Of a DNA stretch of 64,000 nt, positions 26,162 through 37,057 are shown in pieces. Position 1 is the stretch's first letter. Each line of letters begins with the position of its first letter. A program made the position numbers and the translations under genes. This DNA is from Acidobacteriota bacterium (lineage in GTDB: Bacteria; Acidobacteriota; Blastocatellia; Pyrinomonadales; Pyrinomonadaceae), in contig JAFAVK010000055.1 in the NCBI GenBank assembly GCA_019242475.1, positions 164,262 to 228,261 of the forward strand, in the 5' to 3' direction. Below the pieces are notes generated by a model. The model was not told the origin of the DNA. It was given only the letters and a program-made list of their open reading frames with translations, and did no database searches.

Positions 26162-28672
26162 ATGAAGTCCCCTAAACTTCTCCGACGCCTCACGACGCAC
26201 GCCTGCGTTGCACTGTTCCTGCTGAGCTTCGCGGCCGAAGGTTTCGCGCAGCGCCGCCGCGCGACGAACGCGCCGCGCACGGAGACGCAGGCGCCCGCGC
26301 GCCCGAGCCCCGCGCCCGCGGCGCCGCCGCCGTCTCGCGCACAGCAGTCGCAGCCGCGCCGCGCCGAGCCCGACCTCTCGGTCGAGGAGATGCTGGCCGA
26401 AGACAGCTACACGGCCTACGTGGAGCTACGCAGGGTCGGCATGCTCGCGCGCGCGGAGGAGGTGAAGTCGGCCGTCGCCGCACTCCGCCTGCTCGGCGGC
26501 GACGAGGCGAAGCCCGTCACAGACCTCTACGCCTTCGTCTCGGACAATGCGGAGGCGCTCGGCGAGTCGCGCGTGGTCGTCTGCTTCCTGCCCGCGCGCG
26601 CGGAGGTGCCGCAGGCGCTGTTGGCCGTCGAGCTGGAATCTTCGGAGGCCGCGGCCGCCTTCGAGCCGAAGCTGCGCCGGATGCTCGGCGAGCGCGTGCC
26701 GCAGGTCAAGAAGGCCATCGGCGCCGCCATGCCCGAGCCCGTCGTCGTCCCGAAGCCCGACGCGCGCGGCGCCGCGGCGAAGCCCCCGGCCCCCGACTTC
26801 GCTCTGAAGCGCGTCGGGCGCTGGCTGCTCGCGTCCGACACGGCCTTCACACTCAAGCGGCTGCGCGGCGACGAGGACAGGCCGCGGCTCGCCGACAGCC
26901 CGCGCTTCCAGTCCGTGCGCTCGCGCTTCGCCTCCGACTCGCTCTTCGTCTACGTGGACACGAACGTCGCGCAGCAGGGCTGGGCCTTACAGGTGCAGAG
27001 GGCGTCCGAGCGCCAGCAGACGCAGGAGGTGACGACCGTCGCCACCACCGAGCCGCCTCCGCCCACCATCGTCGGCGCCGTGCCGGCCACGACCGAGACG
27101 GCGCCGGTCAACCCCGAGGCGCCGCCCGAGGAGACGGCGACCGCCCCCGAGATGAGCGCGGAGGAGCGCGCGGCCATCGACGTGGAGGAGCGGACGGTTG
27201 TCACGGCCGACGAGGCGGCCGAGAGGGAGAAGGCTCCGCCGCCGTCGGAGGAGGAGGTGGCCGTGCGGGGCATGGAGGGCGTGCTCCGCGGCCTCTGGAG
27301 CGGCGTGCCGCGCATCCCGGGCGCGGTCGCGCTCGGCGCAAGGCTCGACGCCGGCTCGCTGGCCGTCCGCCTCGCCGTCGAGAACACGCCCGACGGCACC
27401 GTGGCCCTCATCCCCTTCCTGCCGAACATCGTCTCGGGGCCGCCCGTCACGGGCGAGACGGCCGCGGTCGCGCCGGCCGACGCCGAGCTGTTCGTCGCCG
27501 GCTCGCTCGACTGGACGCAGGTCTACACGCAGACGCTCGGCGCGGCCGCCGTCAACCCGGCGGCGCTGGCCGCCTCCTTCGGCGGCGGCGACGAAGGCGA
27601 CGCGAAGGCCGAGCACCAGCCGACCGTGGACGAGACCGTCGCCGCGGTCGAGAAGCTCTTCGGCTTCAAGTTCAAGGACGACCTGCTGCCCGCGCTCGGC
27701 AACGAGGTGGCCGTCAGCCTGCCGCTCACCACGGGCGACTTCGGCTTCGGGCGCACGCGCCCGCCCGAGGAGAAGAAGGAGGAGCGCGAGGCCGAGCCCG
27801 GCTTCCTCTACCTCGCCGCGCTCCACAACCCCGACCGCGTGCGCGAGATTCTGCCGCGCGTCCTCGTCGCCTTCGGCATCTCCCCGCCCGGCACCCCGCC
27901 GCGCTCGGAGAAGCGCAAGGGCTTCGAAATCCAAACGCTCGGCGCGGGCGAAGGGCTCTCCTACACGTTCATCAACAACTTCCTCGTCGCCGGCGAGCTG
28001 AAGGCCGTGCGCCACTGCGTGGACTCGTTCGACGCGCGGCAGACGCTCGCCGCGACGAACGCCTACCGCGACGCCGTCGCCTGGCAGGCCAAGCAGAAGC
28101 TCCTCCACCTCTACCTCTCCGACTCGCTCCTCAGGGACGTGTCCGAGGAGACGAAGCGGCGCTCGGGCGGGAGCACCGACCCGGCGGTGCGCGCCCTGCT
28201 CGCGCAACTGGAGACGGCCGAGACGGCGCCCGCCTCCTACGAGGCGACCAACGAGGGCGATGTCGTGATGCACGAGGCGCGCTTCCCCGTCTCGCTCGTG
28301 CGCACCTACGCGCTCACGGCCGCGGTCGCGGTCAAGGACTCGGCCGTCATCACGAACGAGGCGATGGCGGTCTACGCGCTCCAGCGCGTCATGCACGCGG
28401 AGCAGGAGTACAAGGACGGCAAGAAGAAGGGGCGCTTCGGCACGCTCGACGAGCTGGTCGCGGAGGGGATGCTGGAGAAGACCTTCTTCGAGAACATGGA
28501 GTACAAACTCGAAGTGAAGCTCGCCGGCGACGAGCTGGAAGTCTCGGCCACGCCCAAGTCCTACGGCAAGACCGGCCGCCGCTCCTTCTACCTGGATCAG
28601 AAGTCCCAGGTGCACGCCGCCGACCGCGGCGGCGAACCCGCCACGCCCGACGACCCCGTCGTGGAACCGTAG
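26162..28672 (+). CDS. Large secreted protein, DUF3352-like, unknown function
   Basis: 836 residues with a signal peptide (LTTHACVALFLLSFAAEGFAQ), then a basic, Ala/Pro-rich linker and a long alpha/beta region. Pieces such as AYVELRRVGMLARAEEVKSAVAALRLLGG, WLLASDTAFTLKRL and VAVSLPLTTGDFGFGRTRPP resemble DUF3352-type exported proteins that have repeated cystatin-like halves. The middle (about 295-395) is a Pro/Glu/Ala/Thr-rich low-complexity linker. I know of no assigned role. ATG 26162 begins the signal peptide, but its AAGG is only a few nt upstream. The open frame extends to TTG 26117, which has no Shine-Dalgarno. The hotdog thioesterase gene starts 4 nt after its stop, suggesting an operon. 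Confidence 0.75.
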   Translation: MKSPKLLRRLTTHACVALFLLSFAAEGFAQRRRATNAPRTETQAPARPSPAPAAPPPSRAQQSQPRRAEPDLSVEEMLAEDSYTAYVELRRVGMLARAEEVKSAVAALRLLGGDEAKPVTDLYAFVSDNAEALGESRVVVCFLPARAEVPQALLAVELESSEAAAAFEPKLRRMLGERVPQVKKAIGAAMPEPVVVPKPDARGAAAKPPAPDFALKRVGRWLLASDTAFTLKRLRGDEDRPRLADSPRFQSVRSRFASDSLFVYVDTNVAQQGWALQVQRASERQQTQEVTTVATTEPPPPTIVGAVPATTETAPVNPEAPPEETATAPEMSAEERAAIDVEERTVVTADEAAEREKAPPPSEEEVAVRGMEGVLRGLWSGVPRIPGAVALGARLDAGSLAVRLAVENTPDGTVALIPFLPNIVSGPPVTGETAAVAPADAELFVAGSLDWTQVYTQTLGAAAVNPAALAASFGGGDEGDAKAEHQPTVDETVAAVEKLFGFKFKDDLLPALGNEVAVSLPLTTGDFGFGRTRPPEEKKEEREAEPGFLYLAALHNPDRVREILPRVLVAFGISPPGTPPRSEKRKGFEIQTLGAGEGLSYTFINNFLVAGELKAVRHCVDSFDARQTLAATNAYRDAVAWQAKQKLLHLYLSDSLLRDVSEETKRRSGGSTDPAVRALLAQLETAETAPASYEATNEGDVVMHEARFPVSLVRTYALTAAVAVKDSAVITNEAMAVYALQRVMHAEQEYKDGKKKGRFGTLDELVAEGMLEKTFFENMEYKLEVKLAGDELEVSATPKSYGKTGRRSFYLDQKSQVHAADRGGEPATPDDPVVEP

Positions 28673-28676
28673 ACAG

Positions 28677-29135
28677 ATGAAAAGTCTTCAAGAACTCTAC
28701 GCGCCGAATAACGCGTGCTTCGGGTGCGGGCCGGCGAACGAGAAGGGGCTGCACGTGCGCAGCTTCCCCGCGGGCGAAGAGGTCGTCTGCGAGTGGCGCC
28801 CCGAGCCGCAGTACGAGGCGTTCCCCGGCGTGCTCAGCGGCGGCATCATCGGCACGCTGCTCGACTGCCACTCGAACTGGACGGCCAGCTACCACCTCAT
28901 GCGGCGCGCCGGGGCCGAGCGCCCGCCCTGCACCGTCACCGCCGACTATTCGATCAAGCTGCTGCGCCCCACCCCGACCGACGACCTGATTCAACTGACC
29001 GCCCGCGTCGTCGAATCGACCGACGAGCGCGCCGCCGTCGAGGCCGAACTCAAAGCCGGGGGGAAGACCTGCGCCACCTGCCGCGGCACCTTCGTCGCCG
29101 TCCGCCCCGGCCACCCCGCCTACCACCGCTGGTGA
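28677..29135 (+). CDS. PaaI-type hotdog-fold thioesterase
   Basis: 152 residues. The N-terminal NNACFGCGPANEKGLHVRSF and the following FPGVLSGGIIGTLLDCHSNW are the hallmark of the PaaI/YiiD-like hotdog thioesterases; the Asp/His near the central helix would be catalytic. It would hydrolyse acyl-CoA or aryl-CoA thioesters in the cytosol; substrate unknown. CxxC at the N-terminus (CFGC) is common in this subfamily. The start lies 4 nt after the upstream stop, so it is translated from the same message as the secreted protein before it, though the two functions do not obviously match. Confidence 0.88.
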   Translation: MKSLQELYAPNNACFGCGPANEKGLHVRSFPAGEEVVCEWRPEPQYEAFPGVLSGGIIGTLLDCHSNWTASYHLMRRAGAERPPCTVTADYSIKLLRPTPTDDLIQLTARVVESTDERAAVEAELKAGGKTCATCRGTFVAVRPGHPAYHRW

Positions 29136-29172
29136 GCCGGCCGCGGGCCTTTAAGTTTTAAGGAGTGACGTT

Positions 29173-30603
29173 ATGCCTTCCGACCCTCGCGCCGCCTTCC
29201 GACCCCTCGCGCTGCTCTGCTGGTCGCTGGCGGCCGCGCTTCAGTGCGCCGCGCAGGCGCCGCCGCCCGCCGCCGCACAGCCCAAGTCGCTCGAACAGCT
29301 CCGCGAAGAGTACGCCGTGCGCTTCTTCGAGCCCGAGGCGCACATGGCGCTCGCACGATACTTCCGCGACGCGGGCCGGCCGCTGATGGCCTTCAACCTC
29401 CTTGAGGCCGCGCGCCGCGGCCGCTTCGAGAAGGAGGTGTTCGACAAGGCGTTCAAGACCTACTTCCTCGGCGAGAAGCCCTTCGACAACAGCGCGGAGG
29501 CCGAGAAGAGACTGCTCGCGCAGCTCGCGCAAGCACCCGACTCGCCCGAACTGCTCTTCGGCCTCGCCGACATCTACATCTCACGCGAAGAGTACGCGCA
29601 GGCGAGGACGTACCTCGACAAACTCATCGCGCGCGAGCCGGACGACTTCCAGAACGTGCGTGCGCTCGCGCAGGTCTACGAGCGCGAGGGCAAGGAGGCG
29701 GAGGCCGCGCGCGTCGTGCGCGAGTGGGCGAGCGCGCACCCCGGCACGGCCGACAGCTACCGCGCACGCATCGCGGACTTAAGCGAGAAGGAGCCGGACA
29801 AGGCGAAGGCGCTGCTCACGGAGGCGGCGGCCAAGTTCCCCTCGGACGGCTCCTTCCCCTTCTACCTCGCCGGCATCTACCTCCACGAGGGGAACCTGAA
29901 GGAGGCCGAGCGCCTCTACCTCAAGGCGGCCGAGCTGGCGCCCGACTCGTCCGAGGTGCAGGCGTGGGTCGGCCGCTTCTTCTTCAAGGCCAAGCCCGAC
30001 GACCGGCGCGCGCTCGAATACTACCTGCGCGCGTACCTGCTCGACCCGGACGCCTACGAGACCGAGTACGTCGAGTCGCGCATCCCCCAGCTTGCCGGCC
30101 GCCTGGCCGACGCACACCTGCGCGAGCTGCTCAAGGGCGGAGCGCCCCTGACCTCCGTCGTCGAAGACCCCGACCCTTACGTGGTCTTGGCCGCGCTGGA
30201 GGAGATGGAGAAGGCTTGGGGGCCAGCCTACACGCAGACCCTCGTCAAACTCATGGCGCACGACGACGGCGGCGTGCGCTGGAAGGCGACCGAGATACTC
30301 CAGGCGAAGGCCGACGCCTCTTTCGACCCGACGCTTAAGGAATTGCTACGGGACAAAGACCTGCGCCGCCGCGGCCTCGCCGCCTACATCGCCGTCCATC
30401 GCTGGAAGGCCGCGAGCTTCGAACAGATGCGGCAGATGCTCCGCGAGGAGGCGCAGCTCCTGCGCTTCGACGCCGTCTCCGCCCTCTTCATCGACGGCGG
30501 CCCGGAAGGGCGCCGCATCGCCTTCGAGCACGCCGCGCGCGAGCCGCACCCCTGGCTCAAAAAGCTGATCGAGAAGGCGAAGGAGCAGCCGCCGCCCGAA
30601 TGA
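29173..30603 (+). CDS. Secreted TPR/HEAT-repeat protein
   Basis: 476 residues with a signal peptide (FRPLALLCWSLAAALQCAAQ). Residues about 60-310 are TPR-like helix pairs (PELLFGLADIYISREEYAQARTYL, FPFYLAGIYLHEGNLKEAERLYLKAAELAP). The last 150 residues look like HEAT/armadillo-type repeats (VVLAALEEMEKAWGPAYTQTLVKLM, GVRWKATEILQAKA). This is a scaffold for protein-protein contacts outside the cytoplasm; partner unknown. AAGGAG lies 7 nt before the ATG. It follows the hotdog gene by 37 nt. Confidence 0.85.
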   Translation: MPSDPRAAFRPLALLCWSLAAALQCAAQAPPPAAAQPKSLEQLREEYAVRFFEPEAHMALARYFRDAGRPLMAFNLLEAARRGRFEKEVFDKAFKTYFLGEKPFDNSAEAEKRLLAQLAQAPDSPELLFGLADIYISREEYAQARTYLDKLIAREPDDFQNVRALAQVYEREGKEAEAARVVREWASAHPGTADSYRARIADLSEKEPDKAKALLTEAAAKFPSDGSFPFYLAGIYLHEGNLKEAERLYLKAAELAPDSSEVQAWVGRFFFKAKPDDRRALEYYLRAYLLDPDAYETEYVESRIPQLAGRLADAHLRELLKGGAPLTSVVEDPDPYVVLAALEEMEKAWGPAYTQTLVKLMAHDDGGVRWKATEILQAKADASFDPTLKELLRDKDLRRRGLAAYIAVHRWKAASFEQMRQMLREEAQLLRFDAVSALFIDGGPEGRRIAFEHAAREPHPWLKKLIEKAKEQPPPE

Positions 30604-30701
30604 CAGGCTCGGCGGCAAGGCGGACGCCGTCCCGCCGCTTCGGCCGCGAAATTCCTCACCCTCAATTCTAATCATTTCCTCATTTACCGCTCCCGCCTGC
30701 C

Positions 30702-30724
30702 CTTCGTAGATGTCATCTACGAAG
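30702..30724. promoter_or_regulatory. Perfect 23-bp dyad upstream of blaI-like gene
   Basis: CTTCGTAGATG-T-CATCTACGAAG is a perfect inverted repeat. Its right half overlaps the first of two 16-bp operator-like sites. The half-site TTCGTA/TACGAA is shared by all three sites. Probable BlaI-family repressor target. Confidence 0.7.
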
Positions 30725-30733
30725 ATTTTCGTT
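30718..30733. promoter_or_regulatory. Operator site 1 for BlaI-family repressor
   Basis: TACGAA-gatt-TTCGTT, a 6-4-6 inverted repeat with one mismatch. Its centre is 21 bp (two helix turns) from that of site 2. It overlaps the start of the -35 box TTGACA at 30732. Confidence 0.65.
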
Positions 30734-30761
30734 GACAGTACGAATCTCTTCGTAGTAGTCT
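30732..30761 (+). promoter_or_regulatory. Promoter of blaI-blaR operon
   Basis: Consensus -35 TTGACA at 30732-30737 and a weak -10 TAGTCT at 30756-30761, spacer 18 bp. The two operator-like sites cover this region, which suggests autorepression. Confidence 0.55.
30739..30754. promoter_or_regulatory. Operator site 2 for BlaI-family repressor
   Basis: TACGAA-tctc-TTCGTA, a perfect 6-4-6 inverted repeat lying between the -35 and -10 boxes. Confidence 0.7.
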
Positions 30762-30797
30762 GCCCGACGACTTGAGTCTGCGGTGAGGTATTGCGCA

Positions 30798-31190
30798 ATG
30801 CCTGAAACGGAACTTCCGCGCCCGACGGACGCGGAGCTGGAAATCCTCAAGGTGCTCTGGCGGCGCGGCCCCAGCACCGTGCGGGAAGTCTTCGAAACAT
30901 TCGGCGAGAGCAAAACGACGGGTTACACGACCGTCCTCAAGCTGATGCAGATCATGGCGGAGAAGGGCTTGGTCGTGAGGGACGAGAGCGAGCGCGCGCA
31001 CCGGTACGAGCCGGCCGCGCCGGAGGACGAGACGCAGCGGCGGCTCGTCGGCGACCTTTTGCGGAAGGCGTTCGACGGGTCGGCGAAGAAGCTCGTCATG
31101 CAGGCGCTCTCGACCGAGCGCGCCTCGGCCGAGGAGCTATCGGAGATCAGGCGGATGCTCGACGAACTGGAAGGGAAGGGGCGCCCGTGA
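30798..31190 (+). CDS. BlaI/MecI/CopY-family transcriptional repressor
   Basis: 130 residues. The winged-helix domain is typical (LPRPTDAELEILKVLWRRGPSTVREVFE, KTTGYTTVLKLMQIMAEKGLV), followed by the C-terminal dimerisation helix (DLLRKAFDGSAKKLVMQAL). Repressors of this family bind inverted repeats at their own promoter and are cleaved when the paired BlaR1-type membrane peptidase senses a ligand. Here the next gene is exactly such a peptidase and its start overlaps the stop by 4 nt (GTGA), so they are translationally coupled. ATG 30798 is chosen over GTG 30783 because GAGGT lies 8 nt upstream. Two tandem operator-like sites lie 45-80 bp upstream. Confidence 0.93.
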   Translation: MPETELPRPTDAELEILKVLWRRGPSTVREVFETFGESKTTGYTTVLKLMQIMAEKGLVVRDESERAHRYEPAAPEDETQRRLVGDLLRKAFDGSAKKLVMQALSTERASAEELSEIRRMLDELEGKGRP

Positions 31191-33229
31191 TTGACACGAC
31201 GCTGATGCTCAAGCCTCTGCTCGACGTCGTCGGGTGGGCGCTCGTCCACTCTTTGTGGCAGGGGGCGCTGGTGGCCGCCCTGTACGCGTGCTTCGCGGCG
31301 CTCGTGCCGCGGCGCGCGGCCGCACTTCGCTACGCGGGCGGGGTGGCGGCGTTGCTCCTGCTGCTCCTGCTGCCGGTGCTGACGGCGAGCTTTTCGCCGC
31401 GCGCGCCGAGCGGCATGCTCGCGCGCGAGTCCGCCCTGCCGGAGGGGGCGTGGGCGGACACCGGGCGCGCGTCCGGGCGTGCGCCGCGGGACGGCAAGGA
31501 GTCCGCGGCGCACGCTCCGGACGGCCCGGCGGCGTCCGCGGTTCCGGCCGCGGCGTCCTGGCGGGGCCGGTTCGAGGAGCGTCTGGCGGTGCTGCTGCCC
31601 TGGCTCGTCTGCGCCTGGCTGTCGGGCGTGCTTCTGCTCGCGTCTCGCATGGTCGGCGCGTGGCTGCTGGTGCTCAGGCTTAAGAAGAGCGCGGCGGCCG
31701 TGCCCCTTTGTTTCGAAGAACTTCTCGCGCGCGTGTCGGGGCGACTGCGCGTAACGCGCGCGGTGCGTCTGTGCCGCTCGGCGCTCGTCGAAGTGCCGAC
31801 GGTCGTCGGACACCTGAGGCCGGTCATACTCATCCCGGCCGGCGCCCTCCTGGGGCTCACGACGCAGCAGTTGGAGGCCGTGCTCGCGCACGAGCTGGCG
31901 CACGTCCGCCGCTACGACTACGCGGTGAACCTGCTCCAGACGGCGGTCGAGACGCTCCTCTTCTACCACCCGGCGGCGTGGTGGCTCTCGGGGCGCGTCC
32001 GCGCCGAAAGGGAGCACGCCTGCGACGACGCGGCGGTGGAGGCGACGGGCGACGCGCTCTCTTACGCGCGCGCGCTCGCCGCGCTCGAACAGCTGCGCGG
32101 TGCAAATGCTCCCCCGGCGGCGCTGGCCTTAGCAGCCAACGGAGGTTCACTCATGCAGCGCATACAGAGACTCGTCAACCACGACGCACGCACGCATTCG
32201 CGCCGCCCCTTCGCGGCCTTAGGCATAGTCTTCGCACTTCTTTTCGGGGCGCTCGCGGCGCAGCGCACGCTCACGTCCGCCGAGGCAAAGCCTTCCGGCC
32301 ACGCGACTGCCGCCGCCCCGCCGCGGCGCGAGGTCGCGGTGACGTTCGTTAACTTCCCCGGACACGTCTACGACGCGCGCATCCTCTCGAACATGATGCG
32401 CAGGCTCCTCGGCTCGCTCAAGGCGAACGACGTGCGCGCGGTCGGCTTCGTCAACGAGGCGACGCTCTACCGCGAGGGCGGCGCCGAGCAGGAGGCGCGC
32501 GTCGCGGCCTTGCGCGACTGGCTCGCCGCGGGCCACGAGCTGGGCAACGAGACCGCGCACCACACGAGGCTTTATGACACCTCGGTCGAGGATTTCGAGG
32601 CCGACGTGGTGGGCGGCGACCGTCTGCTCTCGAAGCTGGCCGCGGAGCGCGGAGGCCGTGTCCGCTACTTCAGCTACCCGTACCTGAACACGGGCGCGAC
32701 GCCCGAGGCGAAGGCGGCGGTCGAGAAGTTCCTGAGCGAGCGCGGCTACCGCATCCACCCCGTCACCGTGGACAGCATGGACTGGCTCTTCAACCGCGCG
32801 TACGCCGACGCGCTCACGCGCGACGACGAGGCGGCGGCCGCCTCCCTGCGCGCCGAGTACGTCGCGTACATGGAGCGCATGTTCGAGTTCTACGAGAATT
32901 ACTCGCGCGAGGTCGTCGGGCGCGAGATACCGCAGGTCTTGATGCTCACGGCGGGCGTCCTCAACGCGCACTGCTTCGAAGACCTCGCGGCGATGTTGAA
33001 GCGGCGCGGCTACTCGTTCGTCACGCTCGACGAGGCGACGCGCGACGAAGCCTACCAGCTCCCGGACACGTACACGGGCTCGAACGGCGACTCCTGGCTG
33101 GCGCGGTGGGCCGTGTCGAAGGGGATGGAGAACAGGGATGTGGAGGAGGACTACCTGCCCGACTCGATGAAGCGCTACATGGCCGAGCACAAGCACGAGT
33201 GGCTCGGGAAGGCGAAGGCGAAGAAGTGA
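31187..33229 (+). CDS. BlaR1/MecR1-type M56 peptidase fused to a degenerate polysaccharide deacetylase domain
   Basis: 680 residues. The N-terminal part has membrane helices (ALVHSLWQGALVAALYACF, YAGGVAALLLLLLLPVL, LLPWLVCAWLSGVLLLASRM) and the M56 zinc site H235-E-L-A-H239 with the downstream ligand in EREHACDDAAV. A further helix (about 345-362) leads outside the cell. In place of the usual penicillin-binding sensor the C-terminus (about 380-680) is NodB-like: VRAVGFVNEATLYREGG, HELGNETAHHT, RYFSYPYL, FVTLDEATRDEAYQLPDTY. Key metal residues are missing: the motif normally reading TFDD is TFVN (386-389) and the usual GNHT...H is GNETAHH (453-459). It may therefore be a sugar-binding sensor and not an enzyme. 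It is coupled to the BlaI gene by a 4-nt overlap. Confidence 0.88.
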   Translation: MIDTTLMLKPLLDVVGWALVHSLWQGALVAALYACFAALVPRRAAALRYAGGVAALLLLLLLPVLTASFSPRAPSGMLARESALPEGAWADTGRASGRAPRDGKESAAHAPDGPAASAVPAAASWRGRFEERLAVLLPWLVCAWLSGVLLLASRMVGAWLLVLRLKKSAAAVPLCFEELLARVSGRLRVTRAVRLCRSALVEVPTVVGHLRPVILIPAGALLGLTTQQLEAVLAHELAHVRRYDYAVNLLQTAVETLLFYHPAAWWLSGRVRAEREHACDDAAVEATGDALSYARALAALEQLRGANAPPAALALAANGGSLMQRIQRLVNHDARTHSRRPFAALGIVFALLFGALAAQRTLTSAEAKPSGHATAAAPPRREVAVTFVNFPGHVYDARILSNMMRRLLGSLKANDVRAVGFVNEATLYREGGAEQEARVAALRDWLAAGHELGNETAHHTRLYDTSVEDFEADVVGGDRLLSKLAAERGGRVRYFSYPYLNTGATPEAKAAVEKFLSERGYRIHPVTVDSMDWLFNRAYADALTRDDEAAAASLRAEYVAYMERMFEFYENYSREVVGREIPQVLMLTAGVLNAHCFEDLAAMLKRRGYSFVTLDEATRDEAYQLPDTYTGSNGDSWLARWAVSKGMENRDVEEDYLPDSMKRYMAEHKHEWLGKAKAKK

Positions 33230-33268
33230 GCCGTGCCCGACCCGCCGCGTCGAAGAGGAGGATTCGGC

Positions 33269-34282
33269 ATGATTAACGTGCGGAGCGTGGCTTGGTGTGC
33301 CCTGCTCGTCTGGCTCTGCTGCGTCGGCGCCGGCGCGAAGCCGGTACATCATTACGTCTACTTCGGCCAGGACAGGGAGAAGATCAGGGAGGCGTCGTTC
33401 CTCGGGACGAAGGCGATGGAGGGTGCGCAGGTCACGTACTCATGGCGTCAGCTTGAGCCGGAGGAGGACAAGTACGACTTCAGCCCCGTCCGCGAAGACC
33501 TGGCCTTCCTGACCTCGAAGGGGAAGCGGCTCTTCATCCAGATTCAGGACGTGACCTTCAGCCCGAAGCGGATAAACGTGCCCCGCTACCTGCTGGACGA
33601 CCCGCGGTACAACGGCGGGGCCAACCAGCAATTTGACGTTAAAGCCGAAGACAAGGAGGAGGCGCACGCCGTCGGCACGGGCTGGGTGGCGCGCCGCTGG
33701 GACCCGGCGGTGCAGGAGCGGTTCCACAAGCTGCTCGACGCCCTGGGGAGGGAGTTCGACGGCCGCGTGCAAGGCGTCAACCTGGCCGAGACCTCGATAG
33801 GGTTCGGCGAGAGCGGGCGGCTGTTCCCGAAGGGATACTCTTTCGAGACCTACCGCGACGGCATCATCACGAACATGAGGGCGCTGCGGCGCGCGTTCCC
33901 TCAATCGGTCGTGATGCAGTACGCCAACTACATGCCCGGCGAATGGCTGCCGGCGAATGACAGGGGTTACCTGCGCGCGGTCTACAAGGCCGCGAAGGAG
34001 CTGAAGGTCGGCGTGGGCGGCCCCGACCTCCTGCCGCACCGCCGCGGGCAGCTCAATCACTCCTACCCTCTGATCCGGGAGGCGGCGGGAGCCGTCCCCA
34101 CAGGGATCGCGGTGCAGGACGGGAACTACGAGGACGTGAATCCACAGACCGGAAAACGCGTCACCGTCCCCGAGCTGCTCGAGTTCGCGACGAACTACCT
34201 CAAAGTGGACTACGTCTTCTGGTGCACGCAGGAGCCGTACTACTCGCAGGAGGTGATACCGTTTTTTAAGCAGGCCAGGTGA
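33269..34282 (+). CDS. Secreted TIM-barrel-like (glycosidase-like) protein
   Basis: 337 residues with a signal peptide (VRSVAWCALLVWLCCVGAGA). The mature protein reads as alternating strands and helices of a (beta/alpha)8 barrel: EGAQVTYSWRQLEPEEDKYDF, GKRLFIQIQDVTF, FDGRVQGVNLAETSIGFGE, VVMQYANYMPGEW, and a final YVFWCTQEPYYSQEV. The Glu in NLAET and that in CTQEPY sit at strand ends, where the acid/base and nucleophile of retaining clan-A glycosidases occur, but I could not assign a GH family. ATG 33269 has AAGAGGAGG 8 nt upstream and is preferred to the longer frame (33233). It starts 39 nt after the BlaR-deacetylase gene, so it is likely a member of that regulon. Confidence 0.72.
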   Translation: MINVRSVAWCALLVWLCCVGAGAKPVHHYVYFGQDREKIREASFLGTKAMEGAQVTYSWRQLEPEEDKYDFSPVREDLAFLTSKGKRLFIQIQDVTFSPKRINVPRYLLDDPRYNGGANQQFDVKAEDKEEAHAVGTGWVARRWDPAVQERFHKLLDALGREFDGRVQGVNLAETSIGFGESGRLFPKGYSFETYRDGIITNMRALRRAFPQSVVMQYANYMPGEWLPANDRGYLRAVYKAAKELKVGVGGPDLLPHRRGQLNHSYPLIREAAGAVPTGIAVQDGNYEDVNPQTGKRVTVPELLEFATNYLKVDYVFWCTQEPYYSQEVIPFFKQAR

Positions 34283-34313
34283 AGAGGCGGAGGCCCGGCC
34301 GTGAGGGAGGGCT

Positions 34314-36677
<2,364 letters not shown>

Positions 36678-36715
36678 TCGGGCGGCTTTCAGTTCCGAAA
36701 CCCGTTTAGATGCGG

Positions 36716-37042
36716 TCAGTCGTCCTGGGGTTCTTCCTCGGCGGTGCAGAGCAGCGGGAACTCCCGCTCGCGCGCCATCTGCGTGACCTTCTCGATCTTC
36801 ATCTCGGCGATCTCGAAGGTGTAGACGCCGGCGACGCCGACGCCCTGCGTGTGCACGGCCCACATGATTTGGAAGGCGTCCGCCTCGGACTTGCCGAAGA
36901 CTTGCACGAGGACTTCGACGACGAACTCCATCGTCGTGAAGTCGTCATTGTGCAGCAGGACGCGGAAGAGCGGGGGCTTCTTCAGCCGCTCCCGGCTCTG
37001 TGTGGCGACCTCCTCCTCGAACCCGTACTCGCGCTCCGGCAT
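36716..37042 (-). CDS. clpS: ClpS, N-degron adaptor of ClpAP
   Basis: 108 residues. The core matches ClpS: FRVLLHNDDFTTMEFVVEVLVQVF (with the substrate-pocket Asn-Asp-Asp), AVHTQGVGVAGVYTFEIAEMK (His of the pocket) and a C-terminal REFPLLCTAEEE. It binds proteins with N-terminal Leu/Phe/Tyr/Trp and hands them to ClpA. It is followed by clpA on the same strand. There is no Shine-Dalgarno: TAAAAT ends 6 nt before the ATG, so the message may be leaderless. Divergent aat begins 140 bp away. Confidence 0.96.
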   Translation of the reverse strand: MPEREYGFEEEVATQSRERLKKPPLFRVLLHNDDFTTMEFVVEVLVQVFGKSEADAFQIMWAVHTQGVGVAGVYTFEIAEMKIEKVTQMAREREFPLLCTAEEEPQDD

Positions 37043-37048
37043 GGGGGG

Positions 37049-37054
37049 ATTTTA
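37049..37054 (-). promoter_or_regulatory. Putative -10 box for clpS (leaderless?)
   Basis: On the minus strand TTAAAAT is followed by CCCCCC and then the clpS ATG, a distance of 6 nt. Transcription from such a box would begin at or about the start codon. No -35 consensus is seen in the adjoining hairpin arm. Confidence 0.4.
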
Positions 37055-37057
37055 AGA

